From Stagonosporopsis chrysanthemi (taxonomy: Eukaryota; Ascomycota; Dothideomycetes; Pleosporales; Didymellaceae): DNA of 64,000 nt. Where the stretch lies: the NCBI GenBank assembly GCA_022560025.1, contig JAFISE010000102.1, positions 56,871-120,870 on the forward strand. Direction: 5' to 3'. The position numbers and the translations under genes were made by a program. Within the stretch, counting starts at the first letter, position 1; every line of letters starts with the position of its first letter. The notes under the pieces are model-generated. The model was not told where the DNA came from and did not search any database. It worked only from the letters and a program-made list of their open reading frames with translations. Positions 43,999 to 55,828 of the stretch are shown piece by piece.

Positions 43999-44904
43999 TG
44001 TTGTGGGTGATGCGGTCGCGGTTGTTCTACAGAGGGCCAGGTACAGAAAGAATCAGAATGGCTGGTTCGTCACTATGACATGCGTCTTGAGGTCAGAAGG
44101 TCAATCAAGCTGTTGAAGGAAGAGGTTTAACCTTGGTTATGCGCTCGTCGAAATTGACACAAGCCGATGACGTTATTCGATTTTCTGCTATTGTGGCTAG
44201 TGCAACCCCTTACGGTGCGCTAGCCTTCCCTGGTCTTCTACAGTTGTCTGTGGACAGATTGATCGTGGCAATGACACAGTGTTTAGGCATTGTTTAGGCA
44301 GCAAGGAGTGCTCCAAATCACATTGCATGTTGAACAAGATGTAGAGATTGTCTTTCTTTCGTCTATGGCTGTTTTGATTTGTGCTACCATGAGAGCCTGG
44401 CAGCCCTTCTTGTTTTGCTCAGCTTCCTTCCCTGACAACCTCAATGCTATCCCCGTTCGTCACATGTCCACCCCTCTCACCGGGTATAGAGTATGAAAAT
44501 CCGAAATCTCGTGCAGAACCAAATTTGACCAACGCCGTAAACCTGCTGTATGCCGCTCAAAGACAATGAGAAAATGCTAGATGGGGCGCCCACAGCGCCA
44601 TGATGATGCGAAAACGGAAGGATTACACGGAAGAAGCGCTGGCAAAGAATTTAAATCCGGTTCCAGCCCGTCGTCGACCGTGAGTATCGTGCTAGGCAAA
44701 TCCATGTCCGTGAATCGCCAGGTAGTGGAGGAAGTGTGTATGTGAGGGAAGGCGTTTCCTTTCCGTATCGCTGTAGAAAAAGTGTGTTGAGTTGTAGTCT
44801 GTCTCGATGAGCGTGCACTCGACAGTCAGCTCCTCCTGTGAACCTTGCGCAATCACAGCAGTAGTTCGCAGGCGCCAACTCCGCGATTGTGATCAATATT
44901 GACC
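43999..44904. other. Intergenic, no gene seen
   Basis: About 900 bp between the FIT gene promoter and the end of the Zn2Cys6 gene. Only short chance frames were seen. Confidence 0.5.
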
Positions 44905-47900
44905 TTATCGCCAGCCTCCGACACCAGGTCCCGGCGGCTGAAATTGCGTGTTTCCTCCAAACGGCGTCCTCGAGCTATGCAGTCCCATTCCGGGATCCAT
45001 GAACGTCTGCGCCCATTCTTCTTGGTTAAGCAGCTCATCAAACTGCATGTTCTGACCAGGCATGTGGTGCATGCTGGGGCTGCCAGAATGGAGAGGATGT
45101 CCTCTTTGAGCCTGAGCAGCCTGCATCAAATACATCGGCATAGGACCAAAGAGTTGTGCTTCGCTGTCGTGGCGTCGCAGGGTGCTTGCAGGAATACTAC
45201 CGGGCGCAAACATGGCGGGATAAGACTTCATGTCGATGCCAGAGGTCGGGCCAATCGCGGATGGTGTTTCGAGTCGGCGATCAAAAGCTTGAGGGTGCTT
45301 GTTCTCGAAAGTGGTCATTGGTGGGTTGGGATAGGCTAGAGGATCGGCGGAGGGAAACATCATGGTCGAGATGTCCGAGATTGGCACGTTGAGACCAGAG
45401 GGATCTGTAAATGAATTCGACAATGGTGTAGGTGGGAATGAAGGCCGACTCGGCAGAGAACCAAACTGTCCCAGACTGGCATTAGAAGATGTAGGCGTTA
45501 AACCGGGTACTGCATCGAAGAAGTCTGCGTTGGGTTGCGTGGGTGAGTTGAATGACGGATCCAGTCCAAGGCTCGCGTAGTGCGTTTGAGATATAGGCAG
45601 GGAAGGACCATGAGCGGTACGCTTTGAATCAGGATGGCTCTCCGGGAAAGTACTGGCCCGGCGTGGTAGTGTCAGATCGCTTTCGAGGAGCTGCGGTCGT
45701 GATCCAAGAGACTGTGGTGAACTATCTTGTCGACGTTTTCTTGATTCCTGAAGCTCTCGGCCTTGCTTGACTGCCTCAGGGAGTCTTTCGAACATAGACT
45801 ACGAAAATGTAAGCGTTTGCGCCGTTGCCTGACTCGTCCGAAAAACTTACATTAAGCGCGGAGCTGCACCTATCGGCTGCCATGCTCCTCTTGGCAAAGT
45901 AGGCAAGAACTTCTTTGCCCTCTGCTGCATCGCGGAGTAGTTCGAGGCTTGTAGGACTGTTGGGGTTCTCTAGAATAAAGTACAGTATTGAAACGATTGC
46001 GAAAAAAGTCGTGTACATGGAAAACCAGTACGCTCCAGCTAACAGGCCGCGTCGCCTCATTTCGGAGGTGATGTGAATGATGTTACGGGATACGCTCACA
46101 CAAGCCGAGGCGCATGCGAATGCTCTCTGATCGGTTGTGTTGTCTCTGTATGTGGAAGAAACGTAGTGCAGGAATGGGCGATAGAGCAAAAGTTGCGCAT
46201 GTCCAAAAGCCATACGGAGAAGTTGCTGCACTCTGTATGGTTGTCAGTATGTGTCAAGGGAGCAACGAGCCAAGAGACGTACCTAATGATGATGTGAGGT
46301 GCTTCGCCGCCAGGCTTGAGAGCCATGGGCAATTCATCTAACCACTGTGCCAAATCTTGCTCGAGTTCCCGGATCTTAGAGTACTTGACTGTGTAGGTCA
46401 CCGAGTTCTTGCCGCCGGACTGGGTGCCCTTGATTGGGTACACATACTTGCAAATTTTGCTAAGCACTTGCACAATCCTTGTATGGGCGTTGAAAGCAGA
46501 CATCACAGAGATGCTCCCTTCAGGCATTGGCAATATCTCGGTTTCGGTAATGTACTCGTCGTCCACCTCCATGGGGAAATCCTGGTCGATATCTTCGTCC
46601 TCCAGAAAACGGGGCAGACCAAGCATCGCACCCACGTAAGTGTCCATTCGGCGGATGACCCAAAACAGGCGCTTGCGTGTTTCAGCCTCAATGGGGTTGA
46701 AACTGCTGTTGAACGAACGGTGCAGACCCATGCGTAGAGCTGATCGCAAAGCAACTCCGATGTAAGCATAGCAAGTGCTGAGCTTGGCTGAAGATTGTAG
46801 GAATTGTATCATGAAAACGATCGCTTGGAGAGACGTCAGGTCGCGGCAGTCGGTGATATCGAGTAGCTGACGGGAAGCCTTAAAGTATCGAAAGCTTCAG
46901 AATGTTAGCGAAACTCTTTTATGAATATTTTGAACGCACCCTTCGTCGACTACGGTCTCGTAGTTCGACTTATCCAGATCGTGCTCGCCTTGTGAAAAGA
47001 GCTTGCCCAGCGCCAGTACAGAATATAGCAGGGGCAGAAAACTGTTCTCCGCGTTTGTGTAGTGTTCAGACGGGATGTCGTACATGCGATCTAGCTGCTT
47101 GTAGAAGGTTGGCAAATGGACGACTCTTTGCATTGCGCCGGCGTCGATGATCGCGTTTTCGCACAGGTTGATAGCTTCCTTCTTACTGGGCAGTTCTGTG
47201 CCGTTTGGTAATGCGGTCGAAGATGCAGCAGGCGATCGCGTCGAAGATGGCGAAGGAGGATCCACAGATATGTTGCGGTGCTTGAGAGACGGTGAAGAGT
47301 CTGGTGGTACTTGAAACATATCTCCGAATTGTCGCAATCCTCTCATGAAGCTGAGGCCTGAAGAGTGGCCATGGTAGTCCCAGTTGCCTTCTTCATCTAG
47401 ATCTAGTTGACCTGTGGCTTTCACCATTGCTTCTAAGTGGGAATCATCGGCTGCCTCGGGCGGTGGGTTCATGTGGTGATGCGACAAACGAGGGTCAGTT
47501 GGCATCACCGGGGCGCGTGGCGCGGCTACAGGTAGTTGTGGCAGAAGTCCATTCTGGAGGTGGGCGTCAATGCTAGGGTCGTTCAGGTCTATGGTCGGAA
47601 ACACGACGTGCAATAAAGCTTTGGCACGTTTCAATTGGCTCTCAAGAGCCTCAATGTACTGTGGTGTTGCATTTCGCCTACGGTTAGACGGTTGATCGTA
47701 TGTGCTAGAGGGCTGTCAGTAACTCGTAAGCCGCCAGGCGGATGGGCGGATGTACCATTCTATACTTGAAGTCAGCACGTGGCAACACAATTAAAACACC
47801 AAAAGAAGATTGGAGAGCTTACCATAACTGTATACTGTGCAATGAGTGCAAGGTTGCTTTCCATCGCACTTGATTTTTTTGCGTCGACACTCATCGCAAG

Positions 47901-48087
47901 CACGGGTTACACGCCGCCTCTTTTGCAGAGGCTGTGGCTTTGGCCCCTGGTCATCGGCGAGATCGTTGCCAGGTGATTGATCCTCTGCAATTTCTGGGCT
48001 GTCTGAGTGTGGTGAGGCGTCATACTGACCAGAAAGGCCGGAGCCTGTGTTCTGGCCATCAGCTGTTGTGAGCTTTGGGGAGGCCAT
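44905..48087 (-). CDS. Zn2Cys6 transcription factor 2 with 4-nt micro-exon
   Basis: Exons 47823-48087, 47756-47759 (four bases), 46940-47704, 46283-46894, 45851-46232 and 44905-45798 give 973 residues. The zinc cluster is C64-x2-C67-x6-C74-x5-C80-x2-C83-x6-C90; the micro-exon completes Glu89 and supplies two bases of the Cys90 codon. A basic linker and short coiled coil (IEALESQLKRAKALL) follow, then a fungal_trans (PF04082-type) domain with SSAKLSTCYAYIGVALRSALRMGLHR and RRMDTYVGAMLGLPR. The C-terminal 300 residues are Pro/Ser/Gln-rich and probably activating. The start at 48087 has ideal context (GTCGCCATGG), although the frame is open upstream. It resembles the large MHR regulators of carbon or secondary metabolism, but targets are unknown. 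Intron 3 uses an AAG acceptor. Confidence 0.93.
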
Positions 48088-51000
48088 GGCGACAGTTGGG
48101 GAGCATGACTGTGGCTGGGGGGTGCTGCGCCTAAGAGTAAATGGCTTGAGTGTCAGGACAGGGTCAGTCAGCGGCGGAGAGGTGGGTCCCAAGCAATAGG
48201 ATTCTGATGGGGAGGGCTCTAGCGCCGTTCCATGGCAGTCGTCGTCCCGCCCTTGGGCACCGGAATCGAGTCGCGTTATATCCGCCGAGAAACCCGCTTG
48301 TGCACCACAAGGAAGCAGGCCAAGGGTTTGCGCTGCGGTGCTGGGACGCGAGCGGTATATGGCAGTCCCGCCGAGCCTGTTCAAGACCTCCATAAAGATC
48401 GACCAAACTGTACCGGCTTCCAGGCGTGTTCTGCGTGTCTTCGCGCACCCACCGTCTGCTCCGGCATCGTTCATTTGCACAACCGAAGAGGCCTAGCACA
48501 GCACGGCGGAGCTGCACCACCACACCGCCAAGTGGGAAAGCACAGCCATTCGCTTATCTTCCAGCTGTGGCGTCATGGTATTGCTGGCAACGTACAAGCC
48601 CATAGGATGAGACGATGGGAAGGTCCCTAAAACAAGGCGCCACCCACGCCACTCCAAGACCTAGGCAAGAGAGCCTTGATCCTTGGAATCATCAGTGCGC
48701 GGCGGATCATGCAGACGCTCTCGGGTCAACAAGGCGTACTTCAAAGGGCCTGATTGGCACCAATGCAGCGTTTGCTCATCCCATGATTCCTCGCGCGCTC
48801 TGAAGCTTCTGCTTGCATGACCGATCAGCGAACCGGATAAAGACACCGTCTCGTATTGTGGGTACAGCAGACACCATCATGTAGCCAAGAAAAGACTGTG
48901 AAATTCCTCCCCAGACGTGAGCTTGTCTCGGGGTGTGATCCAAGGCGAGGTCCGACATGTGCACCTCCACTTTCACCAGCCTTCGCATCATAGCGCCGGC
49001 CACAGTTTGTGATAGCGTGGCTTGATTGAGGCTGGTGGGTCTTGACCTCATCCGGTTGGTCGCTGTCCGAAATGAATGTCGCACATTGCTGGTATTCCCA
49101 CCAATGCCTTGGTACTGCAACAACACAGTCCTGGCACTCCGCGCGCCAAGTCAAGACAAAAACGTGGATGATGCCCATCGAACAACGCAGCGCCTCGTGA
49201 GTCGATCCGTAAGCTGGGCGTGGCCCGCCGGCTGTAGGTGACTATTACGATGCCGAGCCTTGAGAAATGTGCAGTGGGCCCGCTTGTCCACTTGGGAATC
49301 AGCCCAATACTTTATGCCCTAGTTGGTAGGCCGAAAGTATTGGCTGCGACATGTGGCCGTACGCATTCCTCCGGAAACGTTCTTTGTTCCGTCGGTCTTT
49401 ACATAAACGTAGCGAGCATAACTGCTGTCTTCGCCGATGGTGAGAAGGTAAGCCGAAAGGTCAGCAAGCTCTCTGACAACTCTATCGCAGGTCTTCTCAT
49501 TTTGATCGTCTGCTGTGATCACAGTTATGTCACCTTGTCTTCTGAAACCCCGTCGTTGCACCGAGGTATCTCGCTAAGCGGATCACCATGACGGTGCGCG
49601 GTACCTCTCCTTGCTCGGGGAAATCTGCAAGTTTGGTTAGAGTCCTGCATGGAACTTCTAGCCTGACGATATTCGAGTGTTTTTCGCCTATGCAAGGTTG
49701 TGGCTAATCATCAGTGTCCGTCGATGCTTGACTCAATTAACGCCATAGATTGTGGCTTCGTCACAGCCTCGTATTAGCCACAGAAAGCCACGTACTAGCC
49801 ACACTTGGCGCTTACACCTGCAGCGGATGTCTGCTGCCGTAGTCACAGAAGCTCCTGAAATATGTGGTGCGGCTGAAGGAGTGTGGCTATTACCGCGGAG
49901 ATGCCGTCTTTCCCTGGGTGAACATGGGGATGAACAAGTTCGGCGCATGACGGCCAAGCCACGATCTCTGCGAAATGGCTGTGTGATCGTACATACTTGT
50001 GGCGCATGCACTGGAGAAACTTCTGTTATGTAACGAGTGGGAAAAGCGGGTTTCTGAAGACGTGATGAGGGTCAGGACCTTTTGCCAAGCGTTTCGACGG
50101 TGTCTGAGATCGAGAGTGGTCGGGCAGCCTGATTTGCGTGTCGACTGTAGGTTGAGGCTGGTGGAATTTGAGAAAAAAGAACCCCAGGTGGCTCAGCAGC
50201 ATTTTGTTTCTTCCCAAGTCTTGCACAGCCACGCAGAGCGGAACGGCTTCTAGCGTGTAACGGTAAGGACTCGACCTGTGGCGCTGCTGGACATTTATCC
50301 CGACCATGAACGGACACGTCCAGACCGCCACAGTTGAAGAGACGCCACAACTAAGCAATCGCCACAGGGAGGCGTAGGGCTGGCTGAACGATCAGTACGC
50401 CGCCTTCTCAAATTCTGTTAGTATCTGGTGACGTTTACCATGGGACACAGGCTGTATTGAGCTAGGGCTGTCAAAATGCCAAAGACGTTTAACGAGCACT
50501 ATGAGCGAAGACACTTACCAGCACGAGCCGTACACTGACAACACAAGTACAGTGACACCGTGAAGGCTCCGGCTTGGCTAATCGGTCTCGTCGCTGGTCA
50601 CGCCTGATTTGTTTAGTACGAACATGGCCTTTTTCGGGCAGACCCATATACCTCTGAGGGAAATTCTTCTTACCGTATAACAATTGGGTCTATAATCCCT
50701 GACTTGGCTCAGGGAGGATATATTGACCTTGACAGCTCCCGAAGTATAGTGACCTGTGTACACTTGTATTCAGGGACATGCTATTCCAATGCCAGCGAAC
50801 ATTAATCACCGAACAGCAGGACAAGTTGAGCAGAAGCCGTCTTTTCGACAACGCCCTTGTTGCGTTCACCAGTTTTAGCGCATGATGGCAATTTGCTCTA
50901 CTTGCCTATGCAGAACAGTCTGCAAAGATGCTGATCTTGCATGATCAGATGACGATGGCCCAAAGTTTGTGACTGCCAGGAATTGCGCCAGCCATTCGCC

Positions 51001-52096
51001 GAGTCGCACATGAAGATATGCCAATCCGTATGATCGAACTCGACGGCCTTGTGGCGTGTCCATTAGTACGTTCTAGACGCTCAGTGTATCATCTATCAGT
51101 TCACGAGCACGGCTTGAACCAAGACAGGATGAGATAAATCTACACACTGAAGGAAATATGAATTCAACAGGCCCCAAAGGCGAGAGGCGGTATGCGCGTG
51201 AGGTTTGATATAGTGCCACTGCTGTATAGTTGCTGTGAGGCTGCAGTGAAGGGCGATGCCCGCGAGGCAATGATCGAAAGTAGTCAGAGCCGATGCGAGG
51301 GCAGGCAGTCAAAACGAAACAAACGCGATGTACGGATCTTGATCACAAGTTCGTTAAAGGAGGCTGCTGAAAATCTTGATGCAGCCGGTCTCAGCTTGGT
51401 ATTCACATTGTTGTATACGAAGTCAGCCTTCAATTCAACATTATTGCGAGCCAGAAAGGGCAGGCAACGCAAATCCATGAGCGTTTGTGCTACAACCACG
51501 ACTCTAGCATCGAATGAACTAATACAACACTCAGAGCCATCCACGCTTGAACGATGCAGTCCAACGCCTGCCGAGAGGTGAATAGTTCATACGAGCGAGA
51601 CGTTGGTAGCTGGGTGGCAAGTTTTGAGGCCCGAGGTCATCATCAGTCTCAAGCTTGTCACGTCAGCCCATAGATTCTCTAAGGCGCCAGACATGTAGCA
51701 TCGCGTCCGCATTCACGTGGCATTATCGAAGAGCACTGTCGTGGTTGGCGATAGCATGTGGGCTCTAGTGCGAAAGGGACGATGATCGTGACTCCCACAA
51801 TGAAGCATATAGCCAGCGTTCAATTATCGAAAATGATGCTTGACGGCAGAAATTGGGCAAATCATGGCTAGTTTACTTTCAACATTGCAATTGGATTCCA
51901 GCTGGAAGTTCTTCATCATCTTGAGCGTGCCTGCATCGCTGTGCCTTCGCTAAAGGGTCAACGCGCTAGCCTTCCCCGATCAGGCTAGCACGCACAGCGA
52001 GGAAAGCGCGGCCCCCCGACTCTCGCTGAATTTCGACTTCGACTTCGTCTCCGAACTCCAACCTTCCGTCACTAACCCACCAGCAAATTCCGGAAA
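48088..52096. other. 4 kb without a recognisable gene
   Basis: This stretch lies between divergent genes: Zn2Cys6 factor 2 on the minus strand and RPL16 on the plus strand. Up to 48480 the factor-2 frame is open but looks non-coding. Frames of 110-132 codons at 48232, 49238 and 51192 on the plus strand, and overlapping minus frames, show no domain. A short direct repeat (TAGCCACA) occurs near 49776-49804. It may hold a long 5' leader, regulatory DNA or an unrecognised non-coding RNA. Confidence 0.45.
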
Positions 52097-53095
52097 ATGT
52101 CGACATTCGAGCCGGTCATCGTACGTACGCCCCTGCAGCGCGAGCACACGAGCACACGCACCATCTACGACATGGCACTCGCTGCCACCGCGGCGCTGCC
52201 ATGTCGCTGAATCGAAAAGCGCCCACACAATGGCGAGATAGGACCAGCTAACACGCCGCGCAGGTCATCGACGGAAAGGGGCACCTTCTTGGTCGCCTGG
52301 CCTCTACGGTCGCTAAGCAGCTGCTCAACGGCCAGAAGATCGTCGTTGTGCGATGCGAGGCCTTGAACATCTCCGGCGAGTTCTTCCGCGCGAAGCGTAC
52401 GTTCCCCCCGATCTATCGAAGCGACTCGAAGGAGAGCAGAGCACACGGCGTCGTGTGATGGAATACAGAGCTTTGCAATGCATTGCATACACATACATTC
52501 ACTGGTCGTCCTTGACGCCATGTGCCTCTGCTCTTCATCGAGCGCTTTGAGGAATTTCCTGCAAATTAAAGCAGAGTCTGACATCAGTTCAGTCAAGTAC
52601 CAGGCGTTCATGCGCAAGCAGACCAGGTACAACCCCACTCGTGGTGGTCCCTTCCATCTTCGCGCTCCCTCCAAGATGTTCTGGCGCACCGTTCGTGGCA
52701 TGATCCCTCACAAGACTGCCCGCGGTAACGCCGCCATGGAGCGTCTTAAGACCTTCGAGGGTATTCCTCCCCCCTACGACAAGAAGAAGCGCGTCGTCGT
52801 TCCCCAGGCCCTCCGTGTCCTGAGGTTGAAGCCCGGACGCAAGTACTGCACTGTCGGCCGTCTCGGCCACGAGTTCGGCTGGAAGTACCAGGACGTCGTC
52901 TCTCGGTATGTCCACTTGATATCACGCCATCTGAATTGTCTACTAATACAGTACAGCCTCGAGGAGCGCAGGAAAGTCAAGGGTGCCGCTTACTACGAGC
53001 GCAAGAAGGCCGCCCGCAGGCAGTTGGCTGAGGCCCAGAAGACCGCCAATGTTGACGGCAAGACCAAGGAGCAGCTCACCGCTCTCGGCTACTAG
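52097..53095 (+). CDS. RPL16: 60S ribosomal protein L16 / L13a (uL13)
   Basis: Large-subunit ribosomal protein. Exons 52097-52120, 52264-52396, 52593-52905 and 52957-53095 give 202 residues; introns are 143, 196 and 51 nt. The conserved N-terminus EPVIVIDGKGHLLGRLAS is reached only by splicing the 24-nt first exon to exon 2. MIPHKTARG and FEGIPPPYDKKKRVVVPQAL are hallmark motifs in the middle. The last intron shows a TACTAAT branch site; the correct acceptor is the second of two nearby CAGs (52956), because only it keeps SRLEERRKVKG in frame. Length is as in other fungi. Confidence 0.97.
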
Positions 53096-53906
53096 ATGTC
53101 GACGATTGATGATACATGTCGGTGTCGGTGATGTCGTTCGGCGCGGAGTGCATTGGGCTCACGGGATCTTTTCATCCTGTCTACTTCGACCGATCGGAAA
53201 GGTGTCCAGGCTAAAAGAGCATACCGATACCAGGATGCTCACGTGTTTATGGGGTTCTTCAACGTCGGTCAGCGCTGTCCTCAGGTACTTCTCTTCCGGT
53301 TAGAAGAAATACGAATTGAAAAACCCAGGGCTTATCACAGCATATGATGGAGTTCTGCTGCAAATATATCCCAATTTCTTGTTCACTTGTGCTCACATGC
53401 CGTAATTCGCATTTACCTCAAGCATGACATGCAGTCAACTTTGAAAGCAACATTGATTTTACACTGTTCCTCCATGTCACGGTCCGAAGCCGCCGGAGAG
53501 ACGGACGGCGCGGCTGACTTTCAACGGGACGGCCAATGGTGGAGAACCTCGGTTGTGACGTATCTATCCATGCCGTGTTCTACCCCGGACTTCAAGGATC
53601 TCACTCAAGCTCTCATGTTAATGAACAGTTTAGGGCAGCTATCGTTACTATCGTCTACGATATTTCTATGATTCTCCATCTTTCCTGCAACGATTTTGGT
53701 ATTACTTCAGGTCTAGAGCTACATTCCGCACTGCTGTTCTTTCCGATACGGATACTCCGCACCTGGGCGTCGATAGCCCCAGAATTATAACCGACATATT
53801 TAAGAAGTTGGTGCCACTGTCACCCGGCTTCTACAAGGCGTTTCTTGATTTCCATCCTTGTAGACCTTCTGACATCCTTTCATCCTAACCACTGCACGCA
53901 CGCGCC
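53096..53906. other. Intergenic, no gene seen
   Basis: About 810 bp: the 3' flank of RPL16 and the promoter of the acyl-CoA synthetase. No other feature was seen. Confidence 0.5.
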
Positions 53907-55726
53907 ATGGGCCCCACGGATCGACTCAAGCAATTGGCTTCGCAATTCATCTCAGCCAGCCCTGTACCTGGCCCAGCTCCAATCCATCCAGGCGACAGTC
54001 ATGAATACCATCATCGCCACAATTTCCATACTCTGAGCCCGACATCCTTCCTCTGGCGAGCCGCGCAAATCGAACCTCATGCGACGGCCATCTACCACAA
54101 AACCGCAAACGGCAGGATCCTCCGACGCTCCTATGAAGAGACTGCAGATCGTGCGCGGGGATTAGCGTACTACTTGCGAAAGCATGGCTACAAACGAGTA
54201 GGAATCCTGGCCACGAATACGCCAGCGTTTCTTGAGGCAATATTTGGCATCGCAGCTGCTGGAGCAGTGAACGTTGCGATCAACTATCGACTAAAGCCAG
54301 ACGATATCAGCTATATCTTTCAGCATTCGGAAGTCGATATGATTATCGCCGATTTTGAGTTTGTCAAGATTTTGGACGACTACAGGAAAGTAAGACCAAA
54401 TGTACCGATTCTGATCGACACGGATACGGACGCCACAGAAGGTGAGTTGTCGGGACCATTCGATGAGGCTGTGCTCGAAGGACTCAATTATGACATCGAG
54501 ACGGGAAAGAAAGGCTGGGCGGACCTCGTAGTTCAGGCTCCCGACGAAGAGGCAGTATTTGCTCTAGCATACACATCTGGTACAACCGCACGCCCTAAAG
54601 GTGTTGAGTACACACATCGAGGTGTTTACCTCGCTGCACTGGGCAATGTCATCGAGTCAGGACTCAACTACCACACCGGCCGCGCAAAGTACCTATGGAC
54701 GCTCCCAATGTTCCACGCAACAGGGTGGACCTTCCCCTGGAGTGTGACTGCAGTGCGCGGCACGCACTACTGCCTCCGCAAAATCGACTATCCGGAGATT
54801 TGGCGCCTGCTAAAGGAAGAAGGCGTCACACATTTCAACGCCGCGCCCACCGTCAACACGCTCCTCTGCGCCGCCAAAGAAGCCGAGCGCTTACCCCAAG
54901 AAGTGCGTGTCACTGTCGCCGCAAGCCCGCCGTCCGCCTGGCTCTTTGAGCAAATGACAAACCTCAACCTGCACCCCGTCCACGTCTACGGCCTGACTGA
55001 GACCTACGGCCCCATCACAAAAGGCTACCATATGCCTGAGTGGGAGCAGATCCCCGAGAAAGAGAAGTACGCCAAGATGGCGCGCCAGGGCCATGGGTTC
55101 GTCACCGGGCTGCCCGTTCGCGTCATCAAGACGGAGCAGGAAGAAGGCGTTCTCATCGACGTCGAGAAGAACGGCCAGGAAATCGGCGAAATTGTGTTTG
55201 AAGGCAACATCTGCGCAAAGGGGTACTACAAAGATGCGGAAGCGACGCGCAAGCTGTGGGCTGGTGGAGTGAGCCACACAGGGGATCTGGCGGTTTGGCA
55301 CCCAGATGGCGCCATTCAGATTCTCGACCGCGCAAAGGATATCATCATCTCTGGTAAGCTATCTCAGACTGCTCATACCACTGACGAGACCATCGACTGA
55401 CTCTTTCAGGTGGCGAGAACATCTCTTCTGTTGCCCTGGAAGGCATGCTCGCCACGCACCCCTCGGTGCTTGAAGTCGGCGTCTGCGCCGTGTCGGACTC
55501 GCACTGGGGCGAGCGGCCCAAGGCCTTCGTCACGACCAAGGACGGCTCGAAGAGCGAGACGCTGGGCGATGAGGTTATCCAGTGGGCGAAGGAGCAGAGC
55601 AATATCAGCAGGTTCATGGTGCCGAGGGAGGTTGTTGTGGTGCCGGAGCTGCCGAAGACAAGCACGGGCAAGATCAAGAAGAATGTGTTGCGCGAGTGGG
55701 CGAAAGGGAATATGGATGCTAAATGA
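53907..55726 (+). CDS. AMP-dependent acyl-CoA synthetase
   Basis: A member of the ANL superfamily: activates a carboxylic acid with ATP to an acyl-adenylate, then transfers it to CoA. Exons 53907-55353 and 55410-55726 give 587 residues, with a 56-nt intron. Motifs are the P-loop YTSGTTARPKG, the adenylate-binding YGLTETYGP, the hinge HTGDLAVWHPDG with DRAKDIIISGGENIS, and the C-terminal catalytic lysine in STGKIKKNVLR. The sequence fits the medium/long-chain group close to plant AAE and bacterial fatty-acid-CoA ligases. The C-terminus NMDAK is not a canonical PTS1, so a cytosolic location is more likely than peroxisomal. It converges on Zn2Cys6 factor 3 across 102 bp. Confidence 0.94.
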
Positions 55727-55828
55727 ATGACGAAGAAGGTGGATGGGGAAAGGAGAACTGAGTGTTTCTTCGCAGCGCTGAATTGGATGTGTGTAGCTGT
55801 TGAATTGAGCCCGAAACAAGACTTGCTA

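Noticed and set aside
48088..48480. In-frame N-terminal extension of Zn2Cys6 factor 2
   Set aside because: Open for 131 codons but the ATG at 48087 has near-perfect context and the extension lacks features of a coding N-terminus.
52397..52592. Possible C/D snoRNA in RPL16 intron 2
   Set aside because: RPL13A introns host snoRNAs in animals, but here the C box (GTGATGG) has a mismatch, only one CTGA is well placed and no terminal stem is evident.
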